DNA of 64,000 nucleotides from Paenibacillus sp. Soil750 (GTDB taxonomy: Bacteria > Bacillota > Bacilli > Paenibacillales > NBRC-103111). The stretch spans positions 124,001 through 188,000 of the forward strand of contig NZ_LMSD01000009.1 of NCBI RefSeq assembly GCF_001428045.1. The letters run 5' to 3'. Position numbers and translations under genes: made by a program. The notes below the pieces were generated by a model. That model was given only the letters and a program-made list of their open reading frames with translations. It was not told where the DNA came from and did no database searches. This document shows positions 36,301 through 45,241 of this stretch, one piece after another; position 1 is the stretch's first letter, and each line of letters opens with the position of its first letter.

Positions 36301-39208
36301 TAAACGCAACTCGGATGGGGATCCCATTACGGCAACACTCGATACTGATACCAAACAATCGGGTGGATTTGGTCTTAAGCTGAGCTTTGATCTGACTGCT
36401 GCCAAAGGATACGCGGGGGTAACCAAATCCATTGGAGGAGCGGATTGGTCGGCCAACAATGGGATCCAGCTATGGATGAAAGCAGGAGAAGCTGGACGTG
36501 GTGTTACGTATCAATTAAAGGACGCAACCGGTGAGTATTGGGAAGCCAAGGTGTATGTCAACCATACGAATGGCACCCTGATGAAGATACCTTTTGGTTC
36601 CTTCCATCTGGCAGGATGGCAGTCGGTAGCGGTAGATGGGAAACTCGATTTAGCTTCTGTTTCTGAATTTTCGATATACGTGGATAGAGGCTCAATTGGA
36701 AATGGTGCTGGAACGCTGTATCTGGACGATATACAAGCGGCTTCGCTTCGTGAGATTGATAACTTCGACTTCTATTCAACCGATGCTGGTGTCCGAGCGG
36801 ACTATGTGAAAGATGAAGGCGGCGCTGAGATCACAGCTTTCCTAGAAAATAGCGTTAAACAAGATGGTGGGCATGCGCTTAAACTCAGCTACACATTGAC
36901 AGCTGCCAAAGGCTATGCCGGTGTTAAACGGACGCTTGGTAAGCACAATATTGCGGGTGGTGGCAACGCGCTATCTTTCTGGCTGAAGTCAGATTCAGTG
37001 GGGCATGGACTTACGTTCCAATTAACAGAAAGTGACGGGGATATTTGGGAAGCGCAGACGATAATGACTTCAACGGAAGCAAGTGTTATTCAAATTCCGT
37101 TTGGTGGTTTTGCTCGCAATCAAACATGGTCGAAAGGGGATGGCAAGCTCAATCGTACTGAAATTGCTTCCTACGCGATTTTTGTAAACAAGGGTGCAGG
37201 GCAATTGGGATCCAATGCCATCTATATCGATTCAATCGCGATTGATCAAGTGCCGACGATTGATAATTTCGACTATTATGGCGGCGGTGAACTCGTGGCA
37301 GGCGGTTCCTATTCCACGAACAAAGACGGTGGGACAGTTACATTAACACCGGTCGCAGATCTGAAAGAAGCTGGATCTTTCGGAGGCAAATATGTGTATG
37401 AGCTGCCAACGGCATCGAAGAATTTCGCCGGCGTGAATAAAAAGCTCGATGCTTTAGACTGGAGATCGTATGAAGGGATACGTTTCTGGTTGAAAAAGGA
37501 CGCGTCCAATCGTAAGTTGACGATACAATTCCTAGAATCAGATGGCTCAGCTTGGGAGTCTTATATCGAGTTGAATAATGATAAGGCAGGCGTTATTAAA
37601 CTGCCATTTAGTAAGTTTACTAAAGCGCCATGGAGCTCAAGCGGTGACAATGTCATCAATTTGGATGCGATTAAAGAATTCTCGATTTATGTGAATCAAG
37701 GAGCGGGAGGCGCAATCGGCCAAGGGACGCTGTATTTTGATACGATTAAGGTTTATAAGACTGGGGAGGAACCAGATCCGTTGGACCCTGTCGATCCTGT
37801 AGATCCTGTAGATCCAGTAGATCCAGTAGATCCTGTAGATCCTGTCGACCCTGTCGACCCTGTTGACCCTGTTGCCCCTGTAGATCAAGGAGATACTAGC
37901 TCATCCTCACCTGGAGCTGCTATACCTGCACCAACCGTTTTGGATAAAGCCAATCAAATCGAATTGACGAATGAGGCTTTCAAACGCTTAACGGTCACTG
38001 ATAGCAACGGGAAAGAGGTGCGTCAAGCCGTCATTCAAGAAGCGGATATGAAGAAGGCTTTGGAGCTTCTGTTGACGAAAGAGCAAGGGACGCCACTTGT
38101 TTTGGCATACAGCACGAAGGAAACGGATGAAATTGTGATTCCAAGTTCTCTACTGTCCAAAGCACTTGCAGCTAATCCTGTTGCACTAGCCAAGACAGTG
38201 GTTACACTGCAAAACGAAGCGGGTTCTTACGAGATCCCACTCCAAATGCTATCAAACCCAGCCATTCTGAAAGCAATTGGTACAGATACTGGGGATGCTA
38301 GCTTGCATGTAGCTATCACGCCTGTATCTGCGGAGCAAGCTGACCAAGTTCGCAAAGCCGCTGAAAAGCAAGGCGTCACATTGATCGGTACGCCGGTGTC
38401 TTTCCGTCTAATGGTTTCAAGTGATGGCAAACAAACCGAGATTGATAATTTTGGGTCGTTATTCGTCACTCGGAGCATCTTCGCGAACAGCCTTAGCGAC
38501 CTATCATCTGCTACAGTTGTCGTTATTGACGAACAAACAGGCGCCATGACGTTCGTTCCTGCAGCCTTCCAGCCCCAAGCAAATGGGGTAGAAGCGATAA
38601 TTAGCAGAAATGGGAATAGCGTGTATGCCATTGTCTCCCATCAAGCTCATTTCACTGATGTTCCGCTAACACATTGGGCTCAGTCTGCAATTGGAGCCTT
38701 AGCTTCCAAGCTGCTGCTGAATGGCATGACGGACACCACGTTCGCGCCAGACCGTGCAGTCACACGAGCAGAGTTTACCACGATGCTCGTGAAAGCGATG
38801 GGAATTGTACCGTCGAAGAGTACGCAAGCCAAATTCACGGATGTAGCCGCACAAGATTGGTATGCCTCAGCAGTCCTTGCAGCAAGTGAATTAGGTCTGG
38901 TCGATGGCTTCGAAGACCACAGATTCAAGCCGAATGCGACCATCACGCGTGAGCAGATGGCTGTCATGCTCAGCAGAGCGATGGCATTAACGAAGCTGTC
39001 TCACGTGGTGAAGCCTGCTGCAACACTTTCATTTACAGACGCTGCTTCCATGTCATCTTGGGCAGAGGCATCGATTCGTCTTGCGACAGCCGCCGGCTTA
39101 TTGAGCGGCAACCCGGACGGATCCTACCGACCTCAAGCTGTTGCAACGCGTGCGGAAGCTGCCATGGTCTTCTATAACTTGCTGCATAAGCTGGGTATTA
39201 TTAAATAA
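33308..39208 (+). CDS. S-layer-anchored modular GH5 beta-mannanase-like protein
   Basis: A 1966-residue exported protein. After a signal peptide (about 1-33) comes a GH5 catalytic domain (about 36-375) with acid/base Glu216 in WETGNEL and nucleophile Glu295 in VGEFGF; the sequence is closest in style to GH5 mannan endo-1,4-beta-mannosidases. Then: an FN3-like module (about 388-478), two similar F5/8-like modules (about 484-630, 631-800), four related beta-sandwich modules of about 170 residues (starting about 808, 980, 1149, 1317; CBM11-like, with LYLDDI ends), a DPV-repeat linker, an unassigned domain (about 1535-1775) and three SLH domains (about 1781-1960). The SLH domains should tether it to the wall polymer. 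ATG 33308 has GAGGGGG upstream. Mannan as substrate is an inference supported by the GH2 mannosidase in the window. Confidence 0.88.
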   Translation: MRLKSMCAKLVVAMLVVSMLMSGFVGTPKMKAESNPGISQFITRSGDKLMDGASEFRFIGANVPTLTMVEDGYWQVPTEWEQRDAFKALQQMGATATRTYVLSVKKDTDYPGMIRHVVGPNQFNEEAFVALDRALALANEYGIRLIIPFVDQYEWWGGIAEYAKFRGKSKDAFWTDPDIKKDFKDTISYVLNRRNTITNKLYKDDPAILAWETGNELTPPSSAWTTEIGAFIKNMDTNHLLIDGKYGIDASSLEESSPIDIVSNHYYPNHYASFASQANIDKNMAKGKKPFYVGEFGFIPKSDLTPFLANVIENGTSGALIWSLRYHSEDGGFFRHTEGTYGGTFYEAYKWPGFPAGEQGFEESSVLGLLRDKAYEIRGITSKPALPLPEAPIMLPIDTVSRIGWKGSTGATAYTVERSVYANGPWDIVGAQVYDAYKTDLFDDMTTVTGATYFYRTKARNTVGESTYSPVVGPVIAKHAIQDELIDYSKMYQFSTDLKFTTDDLDPALFGGDHYRLKLQPNAVDQFVAYALPSTPTNSSALRALSLKTTAFRKSDHPNNEFKFWISADGTNYTELQVDKSDAGGGDWHKIVYSTNSLPLNAKYFKVTFPEGDGESQLGDIEIVYNHTSGEELIYKDAISSVAITNGVLTDEMNNMLKIADHSPNLGFESGGAYFGNDLKRLVRTANNAESFVYKTAGDMNYFVMTSYARQEPSKYRLPNFTFLTSPDGEHYSTVTQVRVDEVPGEGWWSRMVYTAYTLPAGTKYLKIVFPVIPANFASEYWSPQVGRIQIGVGSEKLEPPTNVKSDVIENFESYTGSDAMLQNAYTVNNSGSPLQLNLDNVHKSEGTYSLKLTSSLSKGWGGMEKQITNTVWSGNSGISFWVQPAEAYTGISIQFNEGSATKGEVWKKDIGVSGSKPQLIKLPFNQFYVPDWWKNSHQGVGNNVVDLSSITTFSINIDGAANVTRSVYLDDFRLYKSPVVDSYEDYGGDSTKLQAQYKRNSDGDPITATLDTDTKQSGGFGLKLSFDLTAAKGYAGVTKSIGGADWSANNGIQLWMKAGEAGRGVTYQLKDATGEYWEAKVYVNHTNGTLMKIPFGSFHLAGWQSVAVDGKLDLASVSEFSIYVDRGSIGNGAGTLYLDDIQAASLREIDNFDFYSTDAGVRADYVKDEGGAEITAFLENSVKQDGGHALKLSYTLTAAKGYAGVKRTLGKHNIAGGGNALSFWLKSDSVGHGLTFQLTESDGDIWEAQTIMTSTEASVIQIPFGGFARNQTWSKGDGKLNRTEIASYAIFVNKGAGQLGSNAIYIDSIAIDQVPTIDNFDYYGGGELVAGGSYSTNKDGGTVTLTPVADLKEAGSFGGKYVYELPTASKNFAGVNKKLDALDWRSYEGIRFWLKKDASNRKLTIQFLESDGSAWESYIELNNDKAGVIKLPFSKFTKAPWSSSGDNVINLDAIKEFSIYVNQGAGGAIGQGTLYFDTIKVYKTGEEPDPLDPVDPVDPVDPVDPVDPVDPVDPVDPVDPVAPVDQGDTSSSSPGAAIPAPTVLDKANQIELTNEAFKRLTVTDSNGKEVRQAVIQEADMKKALELLLTKEQGTPLVLAYSTKETDEIVIPSSLLSKALAANPVALAKTVVTLQNEAGSYEIPLQMLSNPAILKAIGTDTGDASLHVAITPVSAEQADQVRKAAEKQGVTLIGTPVSFRLMVSSDGKQTEIDNFGSLFVTRSIFANSLSDLSSATVVVIDEQTGAMTFVPAAFQPQANGVEAIISRNGNSVYAIVSHQAHFTDVPLTHWAQSAIGALASKLLLNGMTDTTFAPDRAVTRAEFTTMLVKAMGIVPSKSTQAKFTDVAAQDWYASAVLAASELGLVDGFEDHRFKPNATITREQMAVMLSRAMALTKLSHVVKPAATLSFTDAASMSSWAEASIRLATAAGLLSGNPDGSYRPQAVATRAEAAMVFYNLLHKLGIIK
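37784..37882. repeat. 9-bp tandem repeat encoding a Asp-Pro-Val linker
   Basis: About ten units of GA(T/C)CC(T/A)GT(A/C/T) encode DPV repeats, ending in APV. They form the acidic, extended linker between the binding modules and the C-terminal anchor part. Slippage could change linker length. Confidence 0.9.
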
Positions 39209-39213
39209 GAAAA

Positions 39214-39251
39214 CGGGGGCTTCGGCCCCCAAATTCCACCGAAAAGTGGAA
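39214..39251 (+). terminator. Hairpin pair after the mannanase gene
   Basis: GGGGGC-TTCG-GCCCCC (39215-39230), a UUCG tetraloop hairpin, is followed by TTCCAC...GTGGAA (39234-39251). No T-run follows directly, so it may be a terminator or mRNA 3'-end stabiliser. Confidence 0.6.
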
Positions 39252-39316
39252 ATACAGTACAAGGAAAAACAAATGCGTGCCATTTTACTCGAGACATGGA
39301 CGTTTTATAATAAAAA

Positions 39317-39329
39317 TGTAAGCGCTACA
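39317..39329 (+). promoter_or_regulatory. Weak cre-like site before the second binding-protein gene
   Basis: TGTAAGCGCTACA resembles the perfect cre palindrome with one base deleted. It lies 27 bp before the start at 39356. Low confidence. Confidence 0.25.
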
Positions 39330-39355
39330 CAAACTAGTTCATTGGGGGAAATAGG

Positions 39356-40684
39356 ATGAAGAAGACATTAGTAGCCACAACATCGATTTGTTTACTTACA
39401 ACTTTACTCGCAGCATGCGGATCGGAATCAACAACAACGACAGCTAGCCCAACACCGGCAGCGAAAGCAACGACGGCAGCGGCTACGCCAGCTCCAGCGA
39501 CAGAAGCTCCCAAAGCAGCGAATCCGAATGATGATATTAAAGGTAAGATCGTGTTCGCAACGAACCGCACAGACTTAATTGATACGAAGCTGAAAGAATA
39601 CAAGGAAGCGTTCAAGAAGAAATACCCGAATGCCGACGTGGAATTCGAAGCGCTGAAGGATTATGAAGCCGCTATCAAATTACGCTTGGCCACGGCTGAA
39701 GTACCGGACGTTGTTCTGATTCCGAACATTCCGAATACACAGCTTCCTGATTATTTTGCCCCACTGGATGATCTCGGTCTGAATGATAAAATCCGCTTTA
39801 AAGACTACAAAACAGCGAACGGCGGCACCTATGGTCTAGTAACAGGCGGTTCCACGACAGGAATCGTTTACAACAAAAAAGCATTCGCTGATGCCGGTAT
39901 TACTGCGCTTCCGAAGACACTCGATGAATTCTATGCCGCATCCGAGAAGCTAAAAGCGAAGGGGATTGTCCCTCTTGCAACTAACTACAAAGACAAATGG
40001 CCGCTTTATACATGGCAGCATGTAGCTGTAGCGATGTCTGGCAATCCGAACTTCTGGAATGATCGCATTAAGCAGGAGAATGCTTTTGACCCGAATGGCG
40101 CTTTCGCCAAGTCCTTAGGCATCCTCAAAACGATGATCAGCAAGGGCTACGTAGAGAAGGATATCAACTCTTCTAACTGGGAGCAATCCAAGAAGGATGT
40201 AGCCTCTGGTAAAATGGCGATGTACCTCTTGCCGAACTGGGTTATCCCACAAGTTATTGAAAATGGTACGGAAAGTGCTAACGTTGGCTTCTTCCCAATG
40301 CCTTTCGATAACTCTGGTAAGTTGACTACACTAATGACACCTGATTATTTCTATGCCGTTAGCAAAAACAGTAAAAACCTCAAGACAGCCAAAGCATTCG
40401 TGAAATGGTTAATTGAAGATTCCGGTTATGATGATTTTGCTGGCTTCATTCCATCCTTGAAGGATAAGAAGTCCTCTGTTACGCAATTGTCTGATTTCCT
40501 AGCTACGAAAGATTTGAATTTCGTTGAAATCGCTGCGGATAATAGTGACGCTATGGCGATCCAAAACAAAGCACAAATCGACCTCAACGATATCGCACAA
40601 GAAGTAGCGGTAACGGACGTGGCTAAGGTATTTGATAAATACAACAAAAAATGGGTAGAAGCGAAAAAAGCGCTCGGTAAGTAA
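39356..40684 (+). CDS. Extracellular sugar-binding lipoprotein, family 1 SBP
   Basis: A 442-residue precursor with lipobox LAAC (Cys21) and an Ala/Thr/Pro linker, then the family 1 fold (KGKIVFATNRTDLIDTKLKE; MTPDYFYAVSKNSKNLKTAK). It opens a cluster with two CUT1 permeases and a YesM/YesN pair, directly after the SLH mannanase. Import of manno-oligosaccharides released by that enzyme is a reasonable inference. A strong hairpin follows, so the SBP is probably made in excess of the permeases. Confidence 0.92.
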   Translation: MKKTLVATTSICLLTTLLAACGSESTTTTASPTPAAKATTAAATPAPATEAPKAANPNDDIKGKIVFATNRTDLIDTKLKEYKEAFKKKYPNADVEFEALKDYEAAIKLRLATAEVPDVVLIPNIPNTQLPDYFAPLDDLGLNDKIRFKDYKTANGGTYGLVTGGSTTGIVYNKKAFADAGITALPKTLDEFYAASEKLKAKGIVPLATNYKDKWPLYTWQHVAVAMSGNPNFWNDRIKQENAFDPNGAFAKSLGILKTMISKGYVEKDINSSNWEQSKKDVASGKMAMYLLPNWVIPQVIENGTESANVGFFPMPFDNSGKLTTLMTPDYFYAVSKNSKNLKTAKAFVKWLIEDSGYDDFAGFIPSLKDKKSSVTQLSDFLATKDLNFVEIAADNSDAMAIQNKAQIDLNDIAQEVAVTDVAKVFDKYNKKWVEAKKALGK

Positions 40685-40696
40685 GCGTTAAACGTA

Positions 40697-40738
40697 AGAG
40701 GACTGAATGATAGTTTGCAAGCATTCAGTCCTCTTTTT
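40697..40738 (+). terminator. Intercistronic terminator/attenuator
   Basis: A perfect 13-bp stem (AGAGGACTGAATG 40697-40709 with 40722-40734) is followed by five T residues. It sits between the binding-protein and first permease genes; partial read-through would lower permease expression relative to the binding protein. Confidence 0.8.
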
Positions 40739-40765
40739 CAAATTAAAGAGCAATGAGGTATGGAG

Positions 40766-41635
40766 ATGAGCTACCAACAACAAAAAATTACCTTAATATT
40801 ATCCTTCCTAATCGTGCCACTCACGCTGCTTTTGACATTTACCTACTATCCAGCCCTGAGGCTCATATACTTAAGCTTTACATCATGGGATGGATTAACA
40901 CCGGTTAAAACGTGGGTTGGATTTTCAAATTACAAAGAAATTATGGGAAATAGGGAAGTCTTCTATATCTTCCTCCATAATGTTGCTTACTTCGTAGGTG
41001 GTATCCTGCAAAATGTTGTAGCCTTTTTCTTCGCGGTTCTGTTGAACAGTAAGCTCAAAGGACGTAACGTGTTTCGGACGGTGTTATTTCTGCCCTACAT
41101 TATGAATGGGGTCGCCGTAGCGTTTATGTTCGGTTATGTTTTCGATACAAACACAGGTTCATTGAATTATTTCTTGAGTTTGCTAGGCATGGATCCGATT
41201 TCCTGGTTAGGTAAGCCAGGTCTTGTCAACGTATCTCTGGCTTCTATCGGTGTGTGGAAATTTATGGGTTTCAATATGGTTGTGTACTTAGGGGCGCTCC
41301 AGTCGCTCCCTGAAGATCTCTATGAAGCAGCAAAAATAGACGGTGCACGAAGATTCCAAGTGCTTCGCTACATCACAATACCTGGTATGAGGAAAATTAT
41401 CGAGCTTAATCTGTTTCTGACTGTGATTGGGGCTTTGGAGGTATTTGACCTTCCCTTCGTCCTAACCAAAGGTGGTCCTTTGGCGGCAAGTAAAACGTAT
41501 GTTCAGCAAACAGTGGAGACCGCGTTTCAATATAACAACTTTGGACTCGCTTCAGCGATGAGTGTACTACTGATGATTGTCGTGATTGTCGTAGTATCCG
41601 CACAACGGAGAATTGTTGGAGGAAAGGAGGAGTGA
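40766..41635 (+). CDS. Carbohydrate ABC transporter permease, MalF/CUT1 type
   Basis: A 289-residue, six-helix permease with the EAA loop (DLYEAAKIDGARRFQVLRYI). ATG 40766 is preferred over ATG 40760 because TGAGGT then lies at proper spacing. Partner of the next permease and the upstream lipoprotein; no ATPase is encoded nearby. Confidence 0.92.
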   Translation: MSYQQQKITLILSFLIVPLTLLLTFTYYPALRLIYLSFTSWDGLTPVKTWVGFSNYKEIMGNREVFYIFLHNVAYFVGGILQNVVAFFFAVLLNSKLKGRNVFRTVLFLPYIMNGVAVAFMFGYVFDTNTGSLNYFLSLLGMDPISWLGKPGLVNVSLASIGVWKFMGFNMVVYLGALQSLPEDLYEAAKIDGARRFQVLRYITIPGMRKIIELNLFLTVIGALEVFDLPFVLTKGGPLAASKTYVQQTVETAFQYNNFGLASAMSVLLMIVVIVVVSAQRRIVGGKEE

Positions 41636-41639
41636 CACC

Positions 41640-42467
41640 ATGAAATCAAGACCGTTCACATCGACAGTGAAATACGCGCTTTTATCCGTGGCAAGTCTCA
41701 TTATCTTTTTCCCCTTATATATTCTGTGTATAAATGCGTTTAAGGGGAGCAAGGAATATGGCATGTCCAGCGCGTTTTCACTGCCAAACTCCTTTCTAAA
41801 TTTTGAGAATTTCCAGATCGTGTTTGAACGAGGGAATCTCGGGCAGGCGTTTCTGAATACGACGATTGTGATTGGCTTATCCTTGATCGGGAATATCGTC
41901 ATGGGGACAATGGTGGCGTACGTGCTCGGGCGCTTCAAATTCCCAGGCCGCTTCCTCATTCTTGGACTCTATACCGGAGCAGCGATTATTCCGGCCATTA
42001 CAACTCAAGTAGCGATTTTCTCCATTATCAAATGGTTAGGATTATTCAACACCCATTTCGCACCAGTGCTCTTGTACATTGGAGCGGACGTTGTCCAAAT
42101 TTACATCTTGCTTCAGTTCATTCGCAATATCCCGTATGAACTCGATGAGAATGCGATGATCGAAGGTTTATCTCTGTATGGTATCTTCTACCGCATTATC
42201 ATCCCGCTATTAACACCAGCCATTTCAACGGTCATTATTTTAAAAACAATTTCAATTTATAACGATATGTACACGCCATATCTGTATATGCCATCACAGA
42301 AGCTAGGTGTTGTTTCGACGACATTGATGAAATTTACAGGTACGAATAGTGCCGAGTGGCAATTGATCTGTGCGGCCATTCTTATCATCCTACTTCCGAC
42401 AGTTTTATTATATTTGTTCCTGCAACGATACATTTTCTCTGGGATTACGAATGGAGCAGTGAAGTAA
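41640..42467 (+). CDS. Carbohydrate ABC transporter permease, MalG/CUT1 type
   Basis: A 275-residue permease with six hydrophobic segments and the EAA-type loop ELDENAMIEGLSLYGIFYRI. ATG 41640 has an AAAGGAGG box and begins four bases after the upstream stop; the longer frame from 41613 is rejected. The C-terminus QRYIFSGITNGAVK is typical of MalG proteins. Confidence 0.92.
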   Translation: MKSRPFTSTVKYALLSVASLIIFFPLYILCINAFKGSKEYGMSSAFSLPNSFLNFENFQIVFERGNLGQAFLNTTIVIGLSLIGNIVMGTMVAYVLGRFKFPGRFLILGLYTGAAIIPAITTQVAIFSIIKWLGLFNTHFAPVLLYIGADVVQIYILLQFIRNIPYELDENAMIEGLSLYGIFYRIIIPLLTPAISTVIILKTISIYNDMYTPYLYMPSQKLGVVSTTLMKFTGTNSAEWQLICAAILIILLPTVLLYLFLQRYIFSGITNGAVK

Positions 42468-42506
42468 AAAGCTAGCAGGACACCGCTGCTGGTGAGTCGA
42501 AATAGT

Positions 42507-42542
42507 AACCCAAGGCCCTTATTTAAGAGCCATGGGTTTTCT
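42507..42542 (+). terminator. Terminator-like hairpin between permease and kinase genes
   Basis: AACCCAAGGC (42507-42516) pairs with GCCATGGGTT (42529-42538) with one mismatch and is followed by TTTTCTT. The two-component genes may therefore be expressed at a lower level or from their own promoter. Confidence 0.6.
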
Positions 42543-42598
42543 TGGATTTTTAAGAGAAAGGGCTTACATTCCTGTAGGAGAGCTGGGGGGAACTTGTT

Positions 42599-44380
42599 GT
42601 GCGAAGCGAAATATGGCATTGGATTGTGAGGCTATCACTTACTCAAAAGCTGATTACGGTGTTTGTCATTTTGATCACAGTGCCGATTGTTACGATCTCT
42701 ATGATCTCCTATTCGAGTTATTCAAAGTCGATTGAAAAGAATACGGCTCTCTATGTAAACCAGATTTCACAGAAAATTTTGGAGCGGGTCGACCAGTACG
42801 TCTCGGATATTAAGCGTGTGACGGGCAGCCAGATTTATATGCAGGATATTCAGGAGTCGTTAGCCAATCGTAATAAAACGGTGGAAGAAAATAACCGCCT
42901 CCAGAACTTTGTGAAAGGCTTGAACAGCCTGAAGAATGATACGGAGTCCGTGTACATTTTCGATAATTATGGCAACATGTACGACAGTACCAAAAATGAT
43001 ACGATTCGGGCCGACATCCGGCAGCAGGCCGTCGATTTACGACAACAAGTGCGGAATGCACAAGGGTCTTCCATTGTGATATCGACACAGAAAATAACCG
43101 TTGGTCATACGGATAAATATTACTTCTCCATTGCCCGCGAATTAAAGAATACGAACTCATTAGAAGGCATTGGCATGATCATCTTTGACTCGAGAATTCA
43201 AGTCATCGGGGATGCCGTCCGTGAGTTGGATGAGGTGACCAAAGGCCGAACGATGGTACTTGATGATCAGAATACGGTGATCTATGATAGCGAGCAGAAA
43301 TGGATTTCTACCAATGTGGCAAGTAATGAACTCGTGCAAAAAGCCGTAGGCGCACAAGGCAGCTTCAAGGTGACGATCGAAGGGAAGTCGTATCTAACCT
43401 CTTATACAACTTCTGCAGTAACGGGGTGGAAGCAAATTGTTTTCATTCCAGTGGATCATCTGACAGAGGAGACGCGGGTAACGCGGGATTTCACGATGAT
43501 TCTCGTTCTGCTTTCGATTACTGTGGCTCTAGTGACTTCTGCGATCATCGCCATCGCGTTGACGCGGCCGTTACGTACGTTAATGAGGACCATGAAACAG
43601 GTTAACAAGGAGAATCTGGACGTTCAAATTCCGGTGAAGTATTCGGACGAGTTTGGCATACTGGCGAAGCATTTTAATAATATGATTAGACGAATTAATG
43701 AGCTGGTGGAAGAAGTCTATCAGACGCAAAATCGCAAAAGGGAGGCTGAACTAAGGTCGCTGCAGCATCAAATTAACCCTCATTTCATCTATAACACGCT
43801 GGAAGTGATCCGTATGACGGCTGAAGTTAAGCGAGATTATGAGATTTCGGAAATGACCTACAATTTAGGGGAGTTGCTGCGGTATGGCATCTTGCGCGGT
43901 ACGGATCAGGTGACGATTCATAAGGAATTGGATCATTTGGAGAAATATTTGGCACTGCAAAACTTTCGATTCTCCAAAGATATTCAGCTGGAGTTGAACA
44001 TCAGCGAAGCTCATCTGAGCTACCCGGTTATTAAACTGTTATTTCAACCCATCGTGGAAAATGCCATTCTGCATGGTTTTGAAATGAAAGAAGAGAATTG
44101 TTTAATTACGATTAGTTCTCACATGGATAAGCAAGCGATCTATTTTACCGTTCGGGATAATGGGTGCGGCATGGACGATTCGCAGCTCAAAATTATTCGG
44201 AATGCGATGCAAGGCTTGAGGCAAGAAAATCGCAATAACATCGGGATTGCTAACGTGAATGAACGAATTATTTTGCAATATGGTGCTTCATATGGTTTGC
44301 AAGTGAGCAGTGAAATCGAGGTCGGCACGACCGTAACAATTGTTCTACCCGTTCTGGAAGCATGGAAGGAGAGCGCTTAA
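42599..44380 (+). CDS. YesM-type sensor histidine kinase
   Basis: A 593-residue kinase: membrane helix at about residues 15-35, extracellular sensor (dCache-like region), second helix at about 298-323, HAMP domain (RPLRTLMRTMKQVNKENLDV), His_kinase domain with His395 (QINPHFIYNTLEV) and an ATPase domain (FQPIVENAILHG, VRDNGCGM). The start is GTG 42599 with a GGGGGGA box 7 nt upstream. Its regulator begins one base after its stop. It presumably controls the transporter genes upstream. Confidence 0.9.
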   Translation: MRSEIWHWIVRLSLTQKLITVFVILITVPIVTISMISYSSYSKSIEKNTALYVNQISQKILERVDQYVSDIKRVTGSQIYMQDIQESLANRNKTVEENNRLQNFVKGLNSLKNDTESVYIFDNYGNMYDSTKNDTIRADIRQQAVDLRQQVRNAQGSSIVISTQKITVGHTDKYYFSIARELKNTNSLEGIGMIIFDSRIQVIGDAVRELDEVTKGRTMVLDDQNTVIYDSEQKWISTNVASNELVQKAVGAQGSFKVTIEGKSYLTSYTTSAVTGWKQIVFIPVDHLTEETRVTRDFTMILVLLSITVALVTSAIIAIALTRPLRTLMRTMKQVNKENLDVQIPVKYSDEFGILAKHFNNMIRRINELVEEVYQTQNRKREAELRSLQHQINPHFIYNTLEVIRMTAEVKRDYEISEMTYNLGELLRYGILRGTDQVTIHKELDHLEKYLALQNFRFSKDIQLELNISEAHLSYPVIKLLFQPIVENAILHGFEMKEENCLITISSHMDKQAIYFTVRDNGCGMDDSQLKIIRNAMQGLRQENRNNIGIANVNERIILQYGASYGLQVSSEIEVGTTVTIVLPVLEAWKESA

Positions 44381-44381
44381 G

Positions 44382-45179
44382 ATGACGATGAAAATGTTGA
44401 TAGTCGATGATGAACAACGCATTCGATTAGGACTTCAAGCCATGGTTGAGGCGATGGATTTACCTATTGAAATTATAGGGTTATGTGCAAATGGGATTCA
44501 AGCGATGGATAAAATGAGTGGCTGGGAAGCTGCAGATTGCAAGATACTCCTGACCGATATCAAAATGCCCATGATGGATGGGATGAAGCTGATCGAACGA
44601 ACAAGGGCGGATTATCCAGATGCTCATATTATTCTTTTAAGTGGATTTAATGAATTCGAGTATGCGCGACAAGCCATTCGATTCGGTGTAGAAGAATATT
44701 TGTCGAAGCCAGTGAACAAGAAGGATTTATTTCAAGTTTTGAAGCGAGTTGGGGAGCGTTTTGCGGTGGAGGATTCATCTGAAAAGGAAATGGTGGATCA
44801 ACAATTAGTTGAGCCAAAGGTCCACAAGAAGCAAATCATTGCAGATGTGATTCGCATGCTGGAGTCGGATCTTAATCAAGCATTTGAGTTAAATGAGCTC
44901 TCCGCTAAAGTTGGTTTGAATCCTAGTTATTTGTGCAAGTTGTTCAAAAGAGAGACGAAGAAGACGATCACAGATTACGTGACCGATCTAAGAATCGTGA
45001 AAGCCAAGCATATCTTGGAGGATTATCCGGATGTGAAAATGTACGAAGTAGGATCGCTTGTGGGTTATTCAGATCCGGTTTATTTTACAAAACTGTTCAA
45101 AAAGTCTGTCGGTATGACACCAAAAGAATATCAAAGCGGACAGTGTGCTTTTGGCAACCATAATGCCTGTTTAGACTAA
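44382..45179 (+). CDS. Short YesN-type response regulator with AraC domain
   Basis: At 265 residues this is about half the length of the YesN-like regulator at 7479-9062: the receiver (Asp59 phosphoacceptor in LLTDIKMPMMDG, conserved Lys in YLSKPVNK) is joined almost directly to the AraC double helix-turn-helix (ELSAKVGLNPSYLCKLFKRE; EVGSLVGYSDPVYFTKLFKK). The large middle domain is absent. ATG 44382 has GGAAGGAGAG upstream, one base after the kinase stop. It probably regulates its ABC cluster, the PhyH gene downstream, or both. Confidence 0.9.
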   Translation: MTMKMLIVDDEQRIRLGLQAMVEAMDLPIEIIGLCANGIQAMDKMSGWEAADCKILLTDIKMPMMDGMKLIERTRADYPDAHIILLSGFNEFEYARQAIRFGVEEYLSKPVNKKDLFQVLKRVGERFAVEDSSEKEMVDQQLVEPKVHKKQIIADVIRMLESDLNQAFELNELSAKVGLNPSYLCKLFKRETKKTITDYVTDLRIVKAKHILEDYPDVKMYEVGSLVGYSDPVYFTKLFKKSVGMTPKEYQSGQCAFGNHNACLD

Positions 45180-45241
45180 AGATTTTCGCGAACCGTTGCA
45201 GTAAAGTAAAGGTATGAAAGTTATTTGAGGAGGTTGTTCGC

